Notes under the pieces: model-generated | Database searches by the model: none | The model's input: only the letters and a program-made list of their open reading frames with translations | Told to the model about the DNA's origin: nothing | Program-made: the position numbers and the translations under genes | From: Okapia johnstoni | Taxonomy: Eukaryota; Chordata; Mammalia; Artiodactyla; Giraffidae | Assembly (NCBI GenBank): GCA_024291935.2 | Contig: CM044309.1 | Span: forward strand, 34,620,001 to 34,684,000 | Length of the DNA: 64,000 bases | Direction: 5' to 3' | In this document: piece by piece, positions 12,391 to 24,066 of the stretch | Layout of the letters: every line of letters begins with the position of its first letter | How positions within the stretch are numbered: position 1 is the stretch's first letter

Positions 12391-12594
12391 TGTGTTAGTT
12401 GCTCAGTTGTGTCCAACTCTTAGTGACCTCATAGACTGTAGCCCGCTAGGCTTCTCTGCCCATGAAATTCTCCAGGCAAGAATACTGGAGTGGGTAGCAA
12501 TTCCCTTCTCCATGGGGTCTTCCTGACCCAGGGATCAAATTTGGGTCTCCTGAACTGCAGGCAGATTCTCTACCATCTGAGCTACAAAGGAACC
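12391..12594 (-). repeat. Bov-tA SINE
   Basis: Complete antisense element ending in a decayed head (ctaccatctgagctacaaag). It lies 25 bp from the BovB stub. Confidence 0.92.
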
Positions 12595-13445
12595 CACAAA
12601 CCCTGAATGTGATTCTTCTTACTTGATGTTATGTTTGTGGGAGGAAATCACACTGTAACATAAACCGATTTATTCACCCCGTTATTATATTGTATGAAAG
12701 GTCATAATTTAGCTATTTTATTATTAATGTACTTTTTTTGCAGTTTTTGGTTTTTATGAATAGTGACCCTGTAATTTAATAGTTCTAGTAGCTTATCTGC
12801 ACATACTTTTGAATTTTCTCCCTACACAATTCATTTGTGAATAATGACTTTACAATGACTTGATAAAGCCGTTGGGTAGGAGAAAAGAGAGATGCACTTA
12901 CTTAGACAGACTTCTTGACCAGGAGCCTGGTGAACACATTTTACGTATAGACGATTTACTAAACCTTCTTTCATAAATGTTGGATCAATGTGTCTTCCTG
13001 GGTATAGGAATAACTGCTTTGTCATAAATTTTCTGACAATGTGTACGTTTTGGTATTAACTCTTGCCAATCTTTTATCCAAAAAGAAGACTTTAAAATTG
13101 TAATGATTACTGGAAATTTGCATTGAAATTATTTTGTAAATTGCCTTATTATATCTTTTGATCATTTTTCTTTTGACATGCCTTGTGAATTAAGATAGTA
13201 TTTGACATGTGAGAAATCTGCCAAAGAGGGACTTAAATAGATAGGAATGGATATCATAGACTCCACATTTTTTCCTTCACACTCTTAACAAGTGGCTTTC
13301 ATCTCATAATTGTCACCTTTTGGTATAAGATGGATATTCTCTCTGTTTCTCCAGCAGCAAGAAGGAGATGGGGTAAAGATTTATACCATTTACATTTCTC
13401 CAACTTTAAAAGTTTTCCCAGAAGCTTTGTCCTGTAACTTTTGCT
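12595..13445. other. Unannotated interval
   Basis: AT-rich; nothing recognised. Confidence 0.45.
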
Positions 13446-13456
13446 TCTATCTTATT

Positions 13457-13665
13457 GTGTGCGTGTGTGTGCTCAGTCCCTTGAGTTGTGTCTGATTGTG
13501 ACCCTATGAACTGTAGCCACCAGGCCCTTTTGTCCATGGGATTCTGCAGGCAAGGATACTGAAGTGGGTTACCATGCCCTCCTCCGGGGTGTCTTTCCCA
13601 CTCTACTTCTCTGGGACACCTGCATTGCAATCAGATTCTTTACTGCTAGGCCACCAGGGGAGCCC
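13457..13665 (-). repeat. Bov-tA SINE with perfect TSD
   Basis: Antisense element with a GTGTGCGTGTGTGT tail. A perfect 11-bp TSD, TCTATCTTATT, flanks it at 13446-13456 and 13666-13676. Confidence 0.96.
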
Positions 13666-13676
13666 TCTATCTTATT

Positions 13677-15044
13677 ATCCAGAATTAAGTCATGTAGTGA
13701 CCCCTAGCTACTCTGGAGCAGGAAAAGTAGCCAAGTATAGACAGAAGAACCACCATTTCAAACAAAATCAGGGTCTGTTTGCAAGAAAATATGGAAGAGT
13801 AGATTGGGTAGGCAATAGCAAAAATTTTCTCTCTTCATCAGTCTGGCTCCCCAACACCAATACACAACTTCTCATACACAGGATCTTTTTACCATCATCT
13901 CAAGAAGTATTCCCTGAAAGGTTCCTCATGGTCTGGTGATTTATGAACTAAAAGACTAGTCACCTGTCTCTGACATAGTCTATATACATCACAGAGTAAG
14001 AATTTTATGGTTCTTTCATAGCTACAATTAAAATTCCAATGCAGAAAGGGGCCAGTGGGAACTACACAGTAGCTACTTTTCTCTGCAAATACCAAACCCT
14101 CCAGGGCAGCCATAGTAAGGTCTCCCTGGCTACAGCCATGATGCAAGCTCCTTGGCAATGCATCAGGTATGTTTCATTAGAAACAGAACATGAGATGTTG
14201 ACTCTTATGCAAGTCATTTATTGATAGAGTATCCTCAAGAGAATTTTATGAGGAAATGAGGACAGCACAAGAAGAAGGGGAAGAAGCCAGGGGCAAGTTT
14301 AACTCAAGTCTCAAGCTCATCCTATCGGGAGTTTGGGAGCAGGCATGGCATCACAGAGTTGTCCCTTTTTGAAGCAATGGTGTTGGGGTTTTCATTTGCA
14401 TCAGTGAGTCCTTAGCTGCTGGGTGCCACTCAGCTGCAGGATTTTGGGTAGCCACCTTGACATCCCTGAGTCAGGGGACTCTGATTGGTGGAGAGCGCGT
14501 CTCTGGAGGAAGATACAGCTATCAGCCATAGCAGCCAACAGCACAGCAGCTGGGCCTGGAGATCTGGGCAGGTACCAAACAGCATCAGAGAGCTCATCTG
14601 GCAACTCCTTTGTGTCTAGGGAATTTCCGCACTTTGTTTTCTTTGGCTTCTTCTACCCAGTGCATATTGAGAGAAACTTGGAGGAGAGGATTTTTGTTTG
14701 CTCCCTTTTTCCACTGATTCTTCTAGGAGGGCTTAAGGGAAGGAGGATGTCTTGGTTAGTCAGATTTCTAAGCCCTGTCCCATGGGTATAATTTTGGGGA
14801 CCTAGAGATGGATTTAGGGGTTCAAAGGTTACAAGCTATTGCAGACAAGCCTGGGATTTTGTTTGCAAAATAAGAGTCACAAACACTTTCTAATTTTTGC
14901 CAGTTACGTGCACTTAGAATGTTACTTATGCATGATGTTTAAATATGAAGATTGTCTGGTTTTATTTAATGGCCTCGTCACTACCACCCTAGGGATACTT
15001 ATGGATGTTTCAGCTTCTTGGTGATGGAATTTTTCTGAACTCTT
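13677..15044. other. Unclassified interval
   Basis: I recognise no gene. The part from about 14230 to 14610 is more GC-rich (catttgcatcagtgagtcct, gctgctgggtgccactcagc) and has the look of a decayed transposon, but I cannot name a family. A 122-codon frame at 14423-14791 has no known motif. Confidence 0.4.
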
Positions 15045-15160
15045 TACTAACTAAGAAACTGAGGAACAGAGAAATTAAATGCCTGGTAGCAGGCTACTCA
15101 CTTGTGTAGATAAGTTTAGTTTTCCTTCCTTCAAGTCCAATGTTTTGACTAAACTGTGTT
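15045..15160 (-). repeat. Possible MIR fragment, antisense
   Basis: The string aagaaactgaggaacagaga and the following text resemble the conserved core of MIR read in reverse. It is short and diverged. Confidence 0.4.
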
Positions 15161-15327
15161 TTCATCAATACGTGATTAAGAGATAACTGTAATATTAATG
15201 GAAGTCTATTTGTATTGAATGTCTATTATGTTATTCCAAATGCTTTATAAAACATAGTTTCATCCTTCCAAGAAATCTACAAAGAACTTTCAAGAGGTCA
15301 CATGGATAAAAGGGACTGAGCTATTTG

Positions 15328-15356
15328 CTGCTGCTGCTAAGTTGCTTCAGTCGCGT
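15328..15356 (-). repeat. 29-bp Bov-tA stub with 12-bp TSD
   Basis: Only the last 29 bp of a Bov-tA (tail CAG repeats plus actgaagcaacttag-like end, read in reverse) are present. A perfect 12-bp TSD, CTGAGCTATTTG, flanks it at 15316-15327 and 15357-15368. It is an extremely 5'-truncated insertion. Confidence 0.9.
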
Positions 15357-15458
15357 CTGAGCTATTTGAGACTATGCCTAATATTTAGCAGAAAATATTA
15401 TTTTTCTCAAATTAGACTCCCTAATTCCAAGTGTCATTTACTTGGTTTTCAAAACCAT

Positions 15459-15482
15459 TCTCTCTCTCTCTCTCTTTTTTTT
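15459..15482. repeat. (TC)n plus T-run
   Basis: About eight TC units followed by eight T residues; a simple repeat. Confidence 0.9.
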
Positions 15483-15983
15483 CCCCCAAAATATACTTCC
15501 CTTTGACCCTTGTCTGGTCCATGTCATGATAATTTCACATCAGGGCTATTGAAATTGCCACTTTCTGTATTTTCTATAACTGATCTCATCTGATTCTTAA
15601 GGCTTCTTTGCTTCCCAAAGCAGGAAGATTTCAACCTTGCCATTTAAAAAGAAATGAATCTCAGTTAAAAGTTTCTCTTTATGGTAAGTATTTAGTCAAC
15701 TTAAACTCCCTTTCAAGATCATTTTTTCCTTCCAGGATTTCTTTGCTCCCTTTTCCCATGATTGCAACCAGGCTTGAATGAAAGCTCAGCCATCTTTACA
15801 GTGGTGGAGAAGGAGCCTCTTGCCCTCTTGCTGTTCTTTGGGTCTGCATTAACCTCAGGGGAACAGAATACCTCCATCCTTCCTGTTCCCAGGCATCTTC
15901 TGCTGTAGTCTCTGATGAGATGTGGTCCCATCATCTTTCTTTCTAGACAATGTGCTGACATCCATTGCTGAAACTTGTGTTCC
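15483..15983. other. Unannotated interval
   Basis: No recognisable element up to the LTR start. Confidence 0.45.
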
Positions 15984-16462
15984 TGTTAGGGAAAGCACAA
16001 TGACTGAAACCGCCCACCCTGGCCAGGCACCATAGTAACCATTTGCATGAGTTGTTTTATGATAGGAGGTCCTGGTAAGGAACATGGAACTAATAAGCCA
16101 CCACCAACCAGATGAGTTCAGGAACGGTCAAAAGGTGACACCATGTGTCCGACCACCTCCCAGAATCCTCACTGACATGCATCTTGGATATGCAATGCCT
16201 GCGCCACCAGGAAGGACTCTGAGTTAGAATGATTGGCCAAACACAACCCAGAAACTTCTCCCATCACAATAAAACCCAAGACTGTGAGCCATGTGGCAGA
16301 GAAGTTCTTCTGGGTTCCCTTACCCTACTGCTCTCTGCCCAGGTGCCCCTTCCCAATAAAATCTCTTGCTTTGTCAGCACGTGTGTCTCCTCAGACAACT
16401 CATTTCTGAGTGTTGGACAAGAGCCCAATTTGGGCCCTGGAAAGTGTCCCCCTTCCACAACA
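15984..16462 (+). mobile_element. Solo LTR, ERVK-like (BTLTR1-type)
   Basis: A 479-bp LTR that begins TGTTAGGGAAAGCACAATGA and ends in CA. It carries a TATA-like AATAAAA at 16268-16274 and a polyadenylation signal AATAAA at 16355-16360, followed by a GT-rich segment (cagcacgtgtgtctcctcag). I recognise it from memory as a common bovid class II LTR. No primer-binding site or coding region follows, and no 6-bp TSD is visible, so this is a solo or broken copy. Confidence 0.8.
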
Positions 16463-16761
16463 GTCTCAGCCACTCCCTGGCCTCCTGCCTTTTACACCCC
16501 TCACACCCCTGCACTCTACTTGGTGTTACTGGGGCTCCAGTCTAACACCTGCACACAGGCAATGGGCCAGGATGCACTGATGCAGGCAGATCCCCCTGGA
16601 GACCATCTTCTTGTGCCATATTAGAAGAGGTGGGGAAGCAAAGAGTCTGCCAGAATGTTCTTGGATTCTTTCTAAGCTTTCTTGGAGCCTCTGTCAGAGT
16701 TTCTATTATGCTTCTTCCTCCCTTTTGCAGGGATTCAAACAACATCTTCACATATATAACG
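16463..16761. other. Unclassified LTR-flanking sequence
   Basis: A CT-rich stretch (cctgccttttacacccctca) directly follows the LTR. It could be a remnant of a retroviral leader or ordinary flank. No gag-like reading frame is evident. Confidence 0.3.
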
Positions 16762-16878
16762 AAAGTGAATGTGAAAGTGAAGTTGCTCAGTCCTGTCAGA
16801 CTCTTTGGGGCCCTGTGGACTGTAGCCTGCCAGACTCCTCTGTCCATGTGATTTTCCAGGCAAGAATACTGAAGTGGG
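16762..16878 (-). repeat. Bov-A/Bov-tA fragment, 5'-truncated
   Basis: Antisense 3' half of a Bov-tA (gtgaaagtgaagttgctcag, ending ggcaagaatactgaagtggg). The tRNA-like head is missing. Confidence 0.88.
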
Positions 16879-17177
16879 TGTCCACTCTCTGGCCATTCTC
16901 TTCAAAGTCTCTCTCAAGCTCTTGCCACACTGGAACCAAGCAGGACCCACGGGGGCTCCTGGGCACAAAAGTCTTTCTGTGTCTGCCTTCCTCTGCTCTC
17001 CTCCCTTTCTTGATTACAGGAAATAGGCTTCATTCAGCCTCCATAACTTTCCCTGAGTTCCAAGGGGCATGTTCAAACAATTGCTAATCAAGGAAGAGAG
17101 AAGATGAGGTGACAAGGAGGAGCAGTCAAGTAACAAAAGTGCATCCTTGGGACAATGTCCTGGTTTCTCCTCAAGGG
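16879..17177. other. Unclassified interval
   Basis: A moderately GC-rich segment; possibly retroviral in origin because LTRs lie on both sides, but no diagnostic motif is visible. Confidence 0.3.
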
Positions 17178-17250
17178 ATATCATCAATTCAGTTCAGTCG
17201 CTCAGTTGTGTCCAACTCTTTGTGACCCCATGGACCGCAGCACGCCAGGC
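17178..17250 (-). repeat. BovB 3'-terminal fragment
   Basis: Antisense BovB 3' end (ttcagttcagtcgctcagtt, ending gcagcacgccaggc), cut off after about 70 bp. Confidence 0.85.
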
Positions 17251-17269
17251 ACTGAAACTCCCTACCAGG

Positions 17270-17571
17270 TGAGAGAACTTAGCCTTGTGCTACCCACTAG
17301 CAGGTAGAGCCCAGACCAGTTGGAACCAGAAAGTTGTTGATGCTGACTCCCACTTATCTTACCACCAACCAATCAGAAGAATGTTCATGAGCTGATCACA
17401 CCTTCTTTGAACTATTACTATAAAGCTCCTCACCACCGACTGGAGGTTAGAACATACAGTTTTGAGGGCATTAGCCCACTGTGGCTCCCTTTGCCTGTAG
17501 AGCAATAAAGCTATTTGTTCTACTTCATCCAAAACTCTGTATCCAAAATTTAATGGTGTTGGTGTATGGGG
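17270..17571 (+). mobile_element. LTR of an endogenous retrovirus (ERV1-like suspected)
   Basis: About 300 bp with LTR architecture: a CCAAT-like aaccaatcagaag near 17366, TATAAA at 17419-17424, and AATAAA at 17504-17509, 80 bp downstream, followed by a short R/U5-like tail. Family assignment is from architecture only. It directly abuts BovB sequence on the right. Confidence 0.6.
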
Positions 17572-18140
17572 ACCTTTTCATACTGTTCATGGGGTTCTCA
17601 AGGCAAGAATACTGAAGTGGTTTGCCATTCACTTCTACAGTGGACCACGTTTTGTCAGAACTCTCCACCATGACCTGTCTGTCTTGGGTGGCCCTACACA
17701 GCATGGCTCATAGTTTCACTGAGTTAGACAAGGCAGTGATCCATGTGATCAGTTTGGTAGGTTTTCTGTGATTGTGGTTTTCATTCTGTCTGCCCTCTGA
17801 TGAATGAGGATAAGAGGCTTGTGGAAGCTTCCTGATGGGAGGGACTGGCTGTGGTGAAAACTGGGTCTTGCTCTGGTGGGTGAGGCCTTGCTCACTAAGT
17901 CTTAAATCCAACTTTATGTTGATGCTGTGGGGCTGTGTTCCTGCCCTGTAGTTTGGCCTGAGGCCAAACTATTGTAGGGATAATGTCCTCCTTCAAAAGG
18001 ACTTATGCCAGCATGCTGTGGCTCCCAGGACTGCTGTCGTCAGTGCCTCTGACCCCACAGCAGGCCACTGTCAACCCATACTTCCACCAGAGACTCTGGG
18101 ACACTTACAGGCAAGTCTGTGTCAGTCTCTTGTACAGAGA
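17572..18140 (-). repeat. BovB 5' region, antisense
   Basis: Text such as ccttttcatactgttcatgg, ctccaccatgacctgtctgt and ttagacaaggcagtgatcca matches the upstream (pre-ORF2) part of BovB as I remember it, read in reverse. The 80-codon frame at 17983-18225 overlaps it and is not a gene. The endonuclease and RT regions are missing. Confidence 0.7.
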
Positions 18141-18235
18141 CTGGATTCGACATCAAAAGCAGAAGGGCATTTCTCGACATCTCAGTAAAGTATTACTTAT
18201 AGTAATTGTATTTTTAGACCTCTAGGCATTATTCT

Positions 18236-18482
18236 TTTTTTAAAAAAATATTTATTAATTTATAACTGCACTGGGGCCTTGTTGCTGTGCATGGGCTTTC
18301 TCTAGGTGCTGGGGGCAGGCTTCTCATTGAGCTGCTTTCTCTGGTTTTGCAGCCTGGGCTCTAGGGTATGTGGGTTTCAGCAGTTGTGGTGCACAGGCTT
18401 AGTCATTCTATGACAGGTAGGAGCTTCCTGGAGCAGGAATTGAACCCCTGCATTGGCAGGCAAACCCCAGGCTTTTAAGACT
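18236..18482 (-). repeat. CHR-type SINE, antisense
   Basis: A cetartiodactyl tRNA-Glu SINE in reverse: an A/T-rich tail (ttaaaaaaatatttattaat), then gcactggggccttgttgctg, gaattgaacccctgcattgg (B-box side), and a decayed head. It is older and more diverged than the Bov-tA copies. Confidence 0.75.
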
Positions 18483-19263
18483 CACTAAAACTAAACATTC
18501 CAGCTCTTACAGCCTGGAGAATGAAGTCTCATCTTTCTAACCTGGAATTTAAAATCTTTCACAATTTGATTGCCAACCTATCTTTCTGTTTTCAAAGTCT
18601 CTGTCTCCAAAAGGGTTCATATCTTTATTCCTGTTTAGACCACTTACCCAAACTGAAATGCCCACCTCTTCACCTTTCTCCCCTGTTTTGCCTCCTACTT
18701 GATAAATTGCACAATCTCTTCCATCATTTTATTTTTATTCTCAGTCCCGCCTCTGAGTTTTGGCAATTCTCAGGGTTTTGTTCTTTGCCTTCTCTTGTTT
18801 TGTGGGCTTTTTTTTTTTTTTTTGCCTGATTGTACCTACCCCTAGTTCTTAACTACTGCCTCTAGTTGATGGCTTCCGCAGCATTTCTCTCAGAGCAGGC
18901 TGTTTCTTCAATGGAGCCATTTATCTCTCCTGCAGGCTCTGCAGACTGTATGCAGTCAAAGCTAGTGTTAAAGAAACGGGGGACAGAGAGCTGTAGTTCT
19001 TATATTCTCAACAATTTAAGCCAAATCTGTTGTCTCAAGATGAAGAAAACTTCAAAAATGATGGAGAATTTAGAATGTAGGAAATTCAGCTTTCTGAGTG
19101 TTAAATGTTAATTTGCCATAGAGAAAGGTCAACAGATGCATGTAGGTATAAAATTCGTGCCATCTGCCCAAGGTTTGGAAGGAGTAATACTATGACTCTT
19201 TCACTTATGTTCTGTTTCATTTTTATTCCTTAAAAACATTTTTGTCCTGATTATAAATATAAC
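18483..19263. other. Unannotated interval; weak L2-like text
   Basis: Part of 18490-18790 loosely resembles reversed L2 3' sequence (cctggaatttaaaatctttc) but too weakly to call. A T16 run occupies 18808-18823. Confidence 0.35.
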
Positions 19264-19471
19264 GGGCTTCCCAGGTGGCACTAGTGGTTAAGAACCTGCC
19301 CGCCAATGCAGGAGACTTAAGAGATACATTTTCGATACCTGGGTAGAGAAGATCCCCTGGAGGAGGGCATGGCAACCCACTCCAGTATTCTTGCCTGGAA
19401 AATCCCCATGGACAGGAGCCTGGAGTCCATAGGGTCGCAAAGAGTCAGACACTACCGAAGTGACTTAGTAC
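19264..19471 (+). repeat. Bov-tA SINE (Bov-tA2-like)
   Basis: Sense element starting gggcttcccaggtggcacta. The body lost ggcgggctaca (ggagcctggagtccata). The TSD is ATAAATATAA (19253-19262) against ATAAATGTAA (19472-19481), 9 of 10 matching. Confidence 0.94.
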
Positions 19472-19673
19472 ATAAATGTAATAAAACTTATTAACCAATA
19501 ATTGGAATAGTAAAAAACTACAAGGAGAAAAATAAAAATGACTCTTAGGTCACCATCCAGAAATTAGAAAAAGTAAAATTTAAAATTATACTTCCTCCTG
19601 AACTTTTTTCTATGCATATTTAATATACTGAATTGAATACTGTTTGTTTATCCATTTACATTTAGGTAAAATT

Positions 19674-19884
19674 TGGTGGCTTAGATGGTAAAGAATCTGC
19701 CTGCAATGTGGGAGACCTGGGTTTGACCCCTGGGTTGGGAAGATCTCCTGGAGAAGAAAATGGCAACCCACTGCAGTACTCTTGCTTGGAGAATTCCATG
19801 GACAGAGGACCCTGGCAGGCTACAGTTTCTGGGAGCTCAAAGAATCAAACACGACTGAGTGATTAAACACTTTCACACTTTCAC
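19674..19884 (+). repeat. Bov-tA SINE
   Basis: Sense element with a slightly truncated start (tggtggcttagatgg) and a cactttcacactttcacc tail. Confidence 0.92.
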
Positions 19885-20861
19885 CATAATACTAAGTACT
19901 GTTCTATATTTGCAGTTTTCACTAATATTATATAGGGGATATTTTTATAATTTCTTGTAATTATGACTTTTAGTGATTGTAATATATCTCATTGTCTGAA
20001 TATTATACTATAATTTATTTCATTATTCTCCTTTTATTGATACTTTAGATATTTCAATTTTTATTTTCCTGTTTTTAAAGGGCATGAATGAAGAGAAGGA
20101 AAAAACCCAACGTTGAGAACTGACAAAACTCAGAATGAAGTTGAAAGACAGGAAAATATAATGGAGGAGAATGTTTGTTGGTGAACATCCTTTATCTATT
20201 CTTTACCTTTGATCTCATGTCTGATTATTTTCTTCAAATTAAGTCCTAGAAATTACTAGGACTAAAAGTTGGGAATTTTTTTCTTTGCCTCAACTAACTA
20301 ACCAAGGTCCAATCTTTCTTATTCAATCTAACCTGGAACTAATCAGAAGCATAGTGTGAATGTTCTTGATTGTTTTCTTTTTTTAACTATAGCTTTTCTT
20401 TCTCCAAAAGAAAAAAAAAATCAATAACTTGGCTTTCAAACTACTTGTAAAAAACTTGCATTTGTAAACTGATGATTGCTCCAAGAGCATGTATGTCTCC
20501 ACATGCTCTTTCTTCAGATTCTTCCAGCAGAAACACAGTAACTCCTCCAACCTCATGTGTTTGAGAGATAGTTAGGATTCTGAAGCAGATAAGGCCACAG
20601 AACAGAGCCAATATTTAAGGAAGGGACATCATAAGTATTTTCTTTGATCCTTTAAAGAGAATAACATTTCGTAAAAGACATAACCACTTATTGACTGTTT
20701 TAGGCATTATACAATGTTCTGGATTACCTGTGCATTTTAGACAAAAGATGTAAACACAGTTCCTTTCGTTTAAGATTTTTTTTTCCCCCTCCATCATAAG
20801 CGATACCATTCAACACATCTTGAAACCAGGTTTGATTCTTCTGAGTGAAGTGATTGGTTAT
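19885..20861. other. Unannotated interval
   Basis: AT-rich; nothing recognised. Confidence 0.45.
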
Positions 20862-21512
20862 TGTTATGGCCTGAATATTTGTGGCCACAAGTTCATATAC
20901 TTTGGCCACCTGATGTGAAGAACCAACATATTGGAAAGGACCTTGATGCTGGGAAAGATTGAGGGCAGGAGGAGAAGGGGGATGACAGAGGCTGAGATGG
21001 CTAGATGACATCACCGACTCAATGAACATGAGTTTGAGCAAACTCCAGGAGATAGTGAAAGACAGGGAAGCCTGGCGTGCTGCAGTCTGTGGGATTGCAA
21101 AGAGTTGGACATGGATAAGCACCTGGACAACAGCAATAAGTTCATATATTGAAGTATTAACTCCCCATGTGATTGTAGTAGGAGATGGGGTCCCTAGGGT
21201 AGTATTTAAGCCTTTATGAGATCAGAAGAATGAGAGTAGGATCCCATAGGATTAGTGTTCTTAGTGGAAAAAAGACCTCAAAGAACATAGGCTCTCTCTC
21301 TCACTCCACACTGGCACAGAGAAAAGGCCATGTGAGAACATAGTGAAAAACTGGTTGTCTACAAGACAGGAAGAGCTCTCTCCCCAGAAACCAACCATGC
21401 TGCCACTCTGATCTGATTTCCTGTCTCAAGAGCTGTGGGAAAATAAATTTCTGTTTAAGCCACTTTCTCTGTTGTATCATGTTATGGCAGTCTAGCAGAT
21501 GAATAGTTACTA
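20862..21512 (+). mobile_element. MaLR-type LTR (MST/MLT1-like), split by BovB
   Basis: It begins tgttatggcctgaatatttg and ends near ttatggcagtctagcagatg, with gatggggtccctagggtagt inside and a polyadenylation region ggaaaataaatttctgttta. This is the typical layout of an old mammalian MaLR LTR. It is interrupted at 20900-21137 by BovB. Confidence 0.75.
20900..21137 (+). repeat. BovB 3'-end insertion in a MaLR LTR
   Basis: 238 bp of BovB 3' end (actttggccacctgatgtga to a CAACAGCAAT tail). A perfect 11-bp TSD, AAGTTCATATA, flanks it at 20889-20899 and 21138-21148. The host LTR reads through smoothly when the insertion is removed. Confidence 0.96.
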
Positions 21513-22842
21513 GTCTAATGTCAGACAGAACCTGGGAGCGTAGAGAAGACACAAAGGGTCACTTGTTGAACACTAAAAGGTGACTGGGGGTAAGAATTTG
21601 AAAAAAAAAAACCCCAAAAAACCAAAACCCAAAAAAACCTTGGCCTCTCCTGTGTGAAAATACAATCAATTTAAATAAATAAAAAAGAACAATAGTCTTA
21701 ACTGAGAATTTTTAAATGTAAGTGATAAAAGCGAATTGTGAAGCTTCATAAACAACAGAATTCTTGAACCTCAAGCCCAGATTTTCATTTTGTCAGTCGG
21801 GTGGGGTCTCTGTGTTTTATTTTTTATTTTAAGAAGCATCTCGAATAAGTCTGATGACTAATTTGGTTCTGGAACCTCTAATCTAAATATTACAGTGTTT
21901 ACTTTTTACTGCTTTTTAAAGAAAGATACTGTTTGCTTTATACTCATCACAAGATGACTATAACAACACACAGTAGCCAACTGACTCACTGCTAAACGGT
22001 CTTCTCTTACAATCAACAAAGACTTTGATAAAAACTTGTAGTCGTTCTGTATTTTTACCACTTCATTCTTATTAAATTCTCATTTTAGGAAACTTACCTT
22101 GAAGGATGACTCACCTTTTATCCAGCTTCAAAAGAAAACATTTTAGTCTTTGTGTTTAATTTCCAGGGTAAGATTGATTGCTTTAGAGAATTAAAAAAGA
22201 AAAAAAAAATAGATTCATTTTTTCCCCCATAGAAATATTTCAGAATAACAGCTGGTGAATTCATTTTTAATCTCTTTGTGCTATTCTTTGTATTATTTCT
22301 GAAGAAAAATTTCTTTTCTTTTATTTTATCTCCCTCTTCTCACCACCTCCAACCATTTTAGTAACTCTAATTTTTATGTGATCTTATTTTTAAAAATTTG
22401 ATCAAAGCTATTAAAAAGAAGCAGATGCTTCCTGAAAAGAGCTGTTGCACCTTTGCTTCAGAGATTGTTCTGTTTTAATATCATGAGTTTCTGTATTTCT
22501 CTGATTATTTACCATTGTATGTCTTGGTTTGATTCAAAATCAACTAACATTTACTCTTAACACTCCAGAAACTATTGTGGGGCTGGCATTATTATCTGTT
22601 GTATTGAATCACATGAAATTGCTGCATTTAAAGGTTAAAAAAATTAACTCACTATTAGCAATTTCATATGATCCAGCCTAATATACTTGTTGGCTGAATA
22701 AACTGAATTTCAGACAGATTAAGTGACTTTGCTCAAGGTTATTTAAATGTAAAAGAATTAGTTTCAACATCCTCTTTTCCCCTAAATCCTAGTTGTTTCT
22801 CTTAGAATAAAAAACATATTTACCAATGCCTACAATGTATTC
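21513..22842. other. Unannotated interval with an A/C-rich tract
   Basis: A low-complexity A/C tract lies at 21601-21638. The region 22690-22790 (agacagattaagtgactttg) may be a worn antisense MIR core. Nothing else is recognised. Confidence 0.4.
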
Positions 22843-22938
22843 TTGCCTGGAGAATCCCATGGACGGAGGAGCCTGGTAGGCTACAGTCCATGGGGTCGCA
22901 GAGAGTTGGACACCACTGAGTGACTTCACTTTCTTTCT
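22843..22938 (+). repeat. Bov-tA SINE, 5'-truncated
   Basis: Only the last 95 bp (tattcttgcctggagaatcc to cttcactttctttctttctt). Confidence 0.9.
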
Positions 22939-23196
22939 TTCTTACAACACGTTTTTCTCTTTTTTCATAAATTGAAAACAATTAGAGCATAAGTTAATTC
23001 ATTTATTGTATACCACACATGCGTACAACTCTGATTCATAGAACATCCATATTGCATTTGTATTATTTTAGCATCAAGTAGGCTCTTCTATGTTGCTCTC
23101 TATATGTACATGGTTATGTATGAATATACCTTTTTATGTTATAGAACTTACTGTTGCAGTATATACAAATTTTAAGTGGATCAAAACTACACTAAA

Positions 23197-23515
23197 GGGC
23201 TTCTCTGATGGCTCAGTGGTAAAGAATCTGCCTGCCGATATAGGAGACACAGGTTCGATCCCTGATCCAGGAAGATTCCACATGTTGCAGAGCAACTAAG
23301 CCCATGCGCCACAACTACTGAGCCTGTGCTCTAGAGCCTGGAAGCTGCAACTATTGAACCTATGTGCCACAACTACTGAAGTCCTTGAGCCCTAAAGCCC
23401 ATGCTCTGCAGCAACAGAAGCCACCACAATGAGAAACCCTTGCACTGCAACCAGAAAGTTGCCCTTGCTTGCCACAAATACAGCAATGAAGACCCAGGAA
23501 ACATCCAAAATGAAG
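23197..23515 (+). repeat. CHR-type SINE
   Basis: A sense cetartiodactyl SINE. The tRNA-Glu-like head has a good B-box (ggttcgatccctg), followed by the CHR-specific body (gccacaactactgagcctgt, agccaccacaatgagaaacc). It lacks the Bov-A body, which separates it from Bov-tA. Confidence 0.85.
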
Positions 23516-23529
23516 TGAGGCTATTTATT

Positions 23530-24066
23530 AGCATTTTTTTGGTGTGTGTAATCCATTCCCCTTAGGTGTGCGTAGAACATGTGACTTGTTTTGAACCAAT
23601 CAAATATAGAAACTGGGATGAGCTGTCACTTTTGTGATTATGTTCTATTTTACTGTAAAGGTAAGGACAATACTCCCACGATTATAGCACATTATCTGTG
23701 TATAATACGACTCTAAGCTTACTCAGCCTCCTCCCCTGCTGGCCTGGAGGAAGCATACTGCTATGCTGTGAACCTCAAATGGAGAGGACCACATGGCAAG
23801 GGACTGTGGGCAACCACTAGGAGCCAGGGGTTTCAGGTCTTTAGCTCAAATGAGTGAATTCTGCCAACAGCCACAGCCATAAGAGCCTGGAAGAGAACCC
23901 TGAGATTCAGATGAGATTCTAGCCCACTTGACACCTTGAGAGCAACCCGTGAGACCCTGAAGCAGAAACTGTGTCCAGACTCTCCATGAAAAGTGTGAGA
24001 TACTTACATGTGTGTTAGATGCAAGTTTATGGTAGTGTATTTCTCAGCAACAGATAACTAATGTAC
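23530..24066 (+). mobile_element. Probable MLT1-like LTR
   Basis: The region ends with tctcagcaacagataactaa, close to the canonical end of MaLR/MLT1-type LTRs. The middle (agaaccctgagattcagatg, agaaactgtgtccagactct) also fits. It is strongly diverged. Confidence 0.45.

Noticed and set aside
14423..14791. A 122-codon frame in a GC-richer patch
   Set aside because: No known motif, and the patch looks like a decayed repeat; a single-exon gene cannot be supported.
16611..17087. A 158-codon open frame
   Set aside because: Its middle is an antisense Bov-A fragment; the rest has no recognisable retroviral or host motif.
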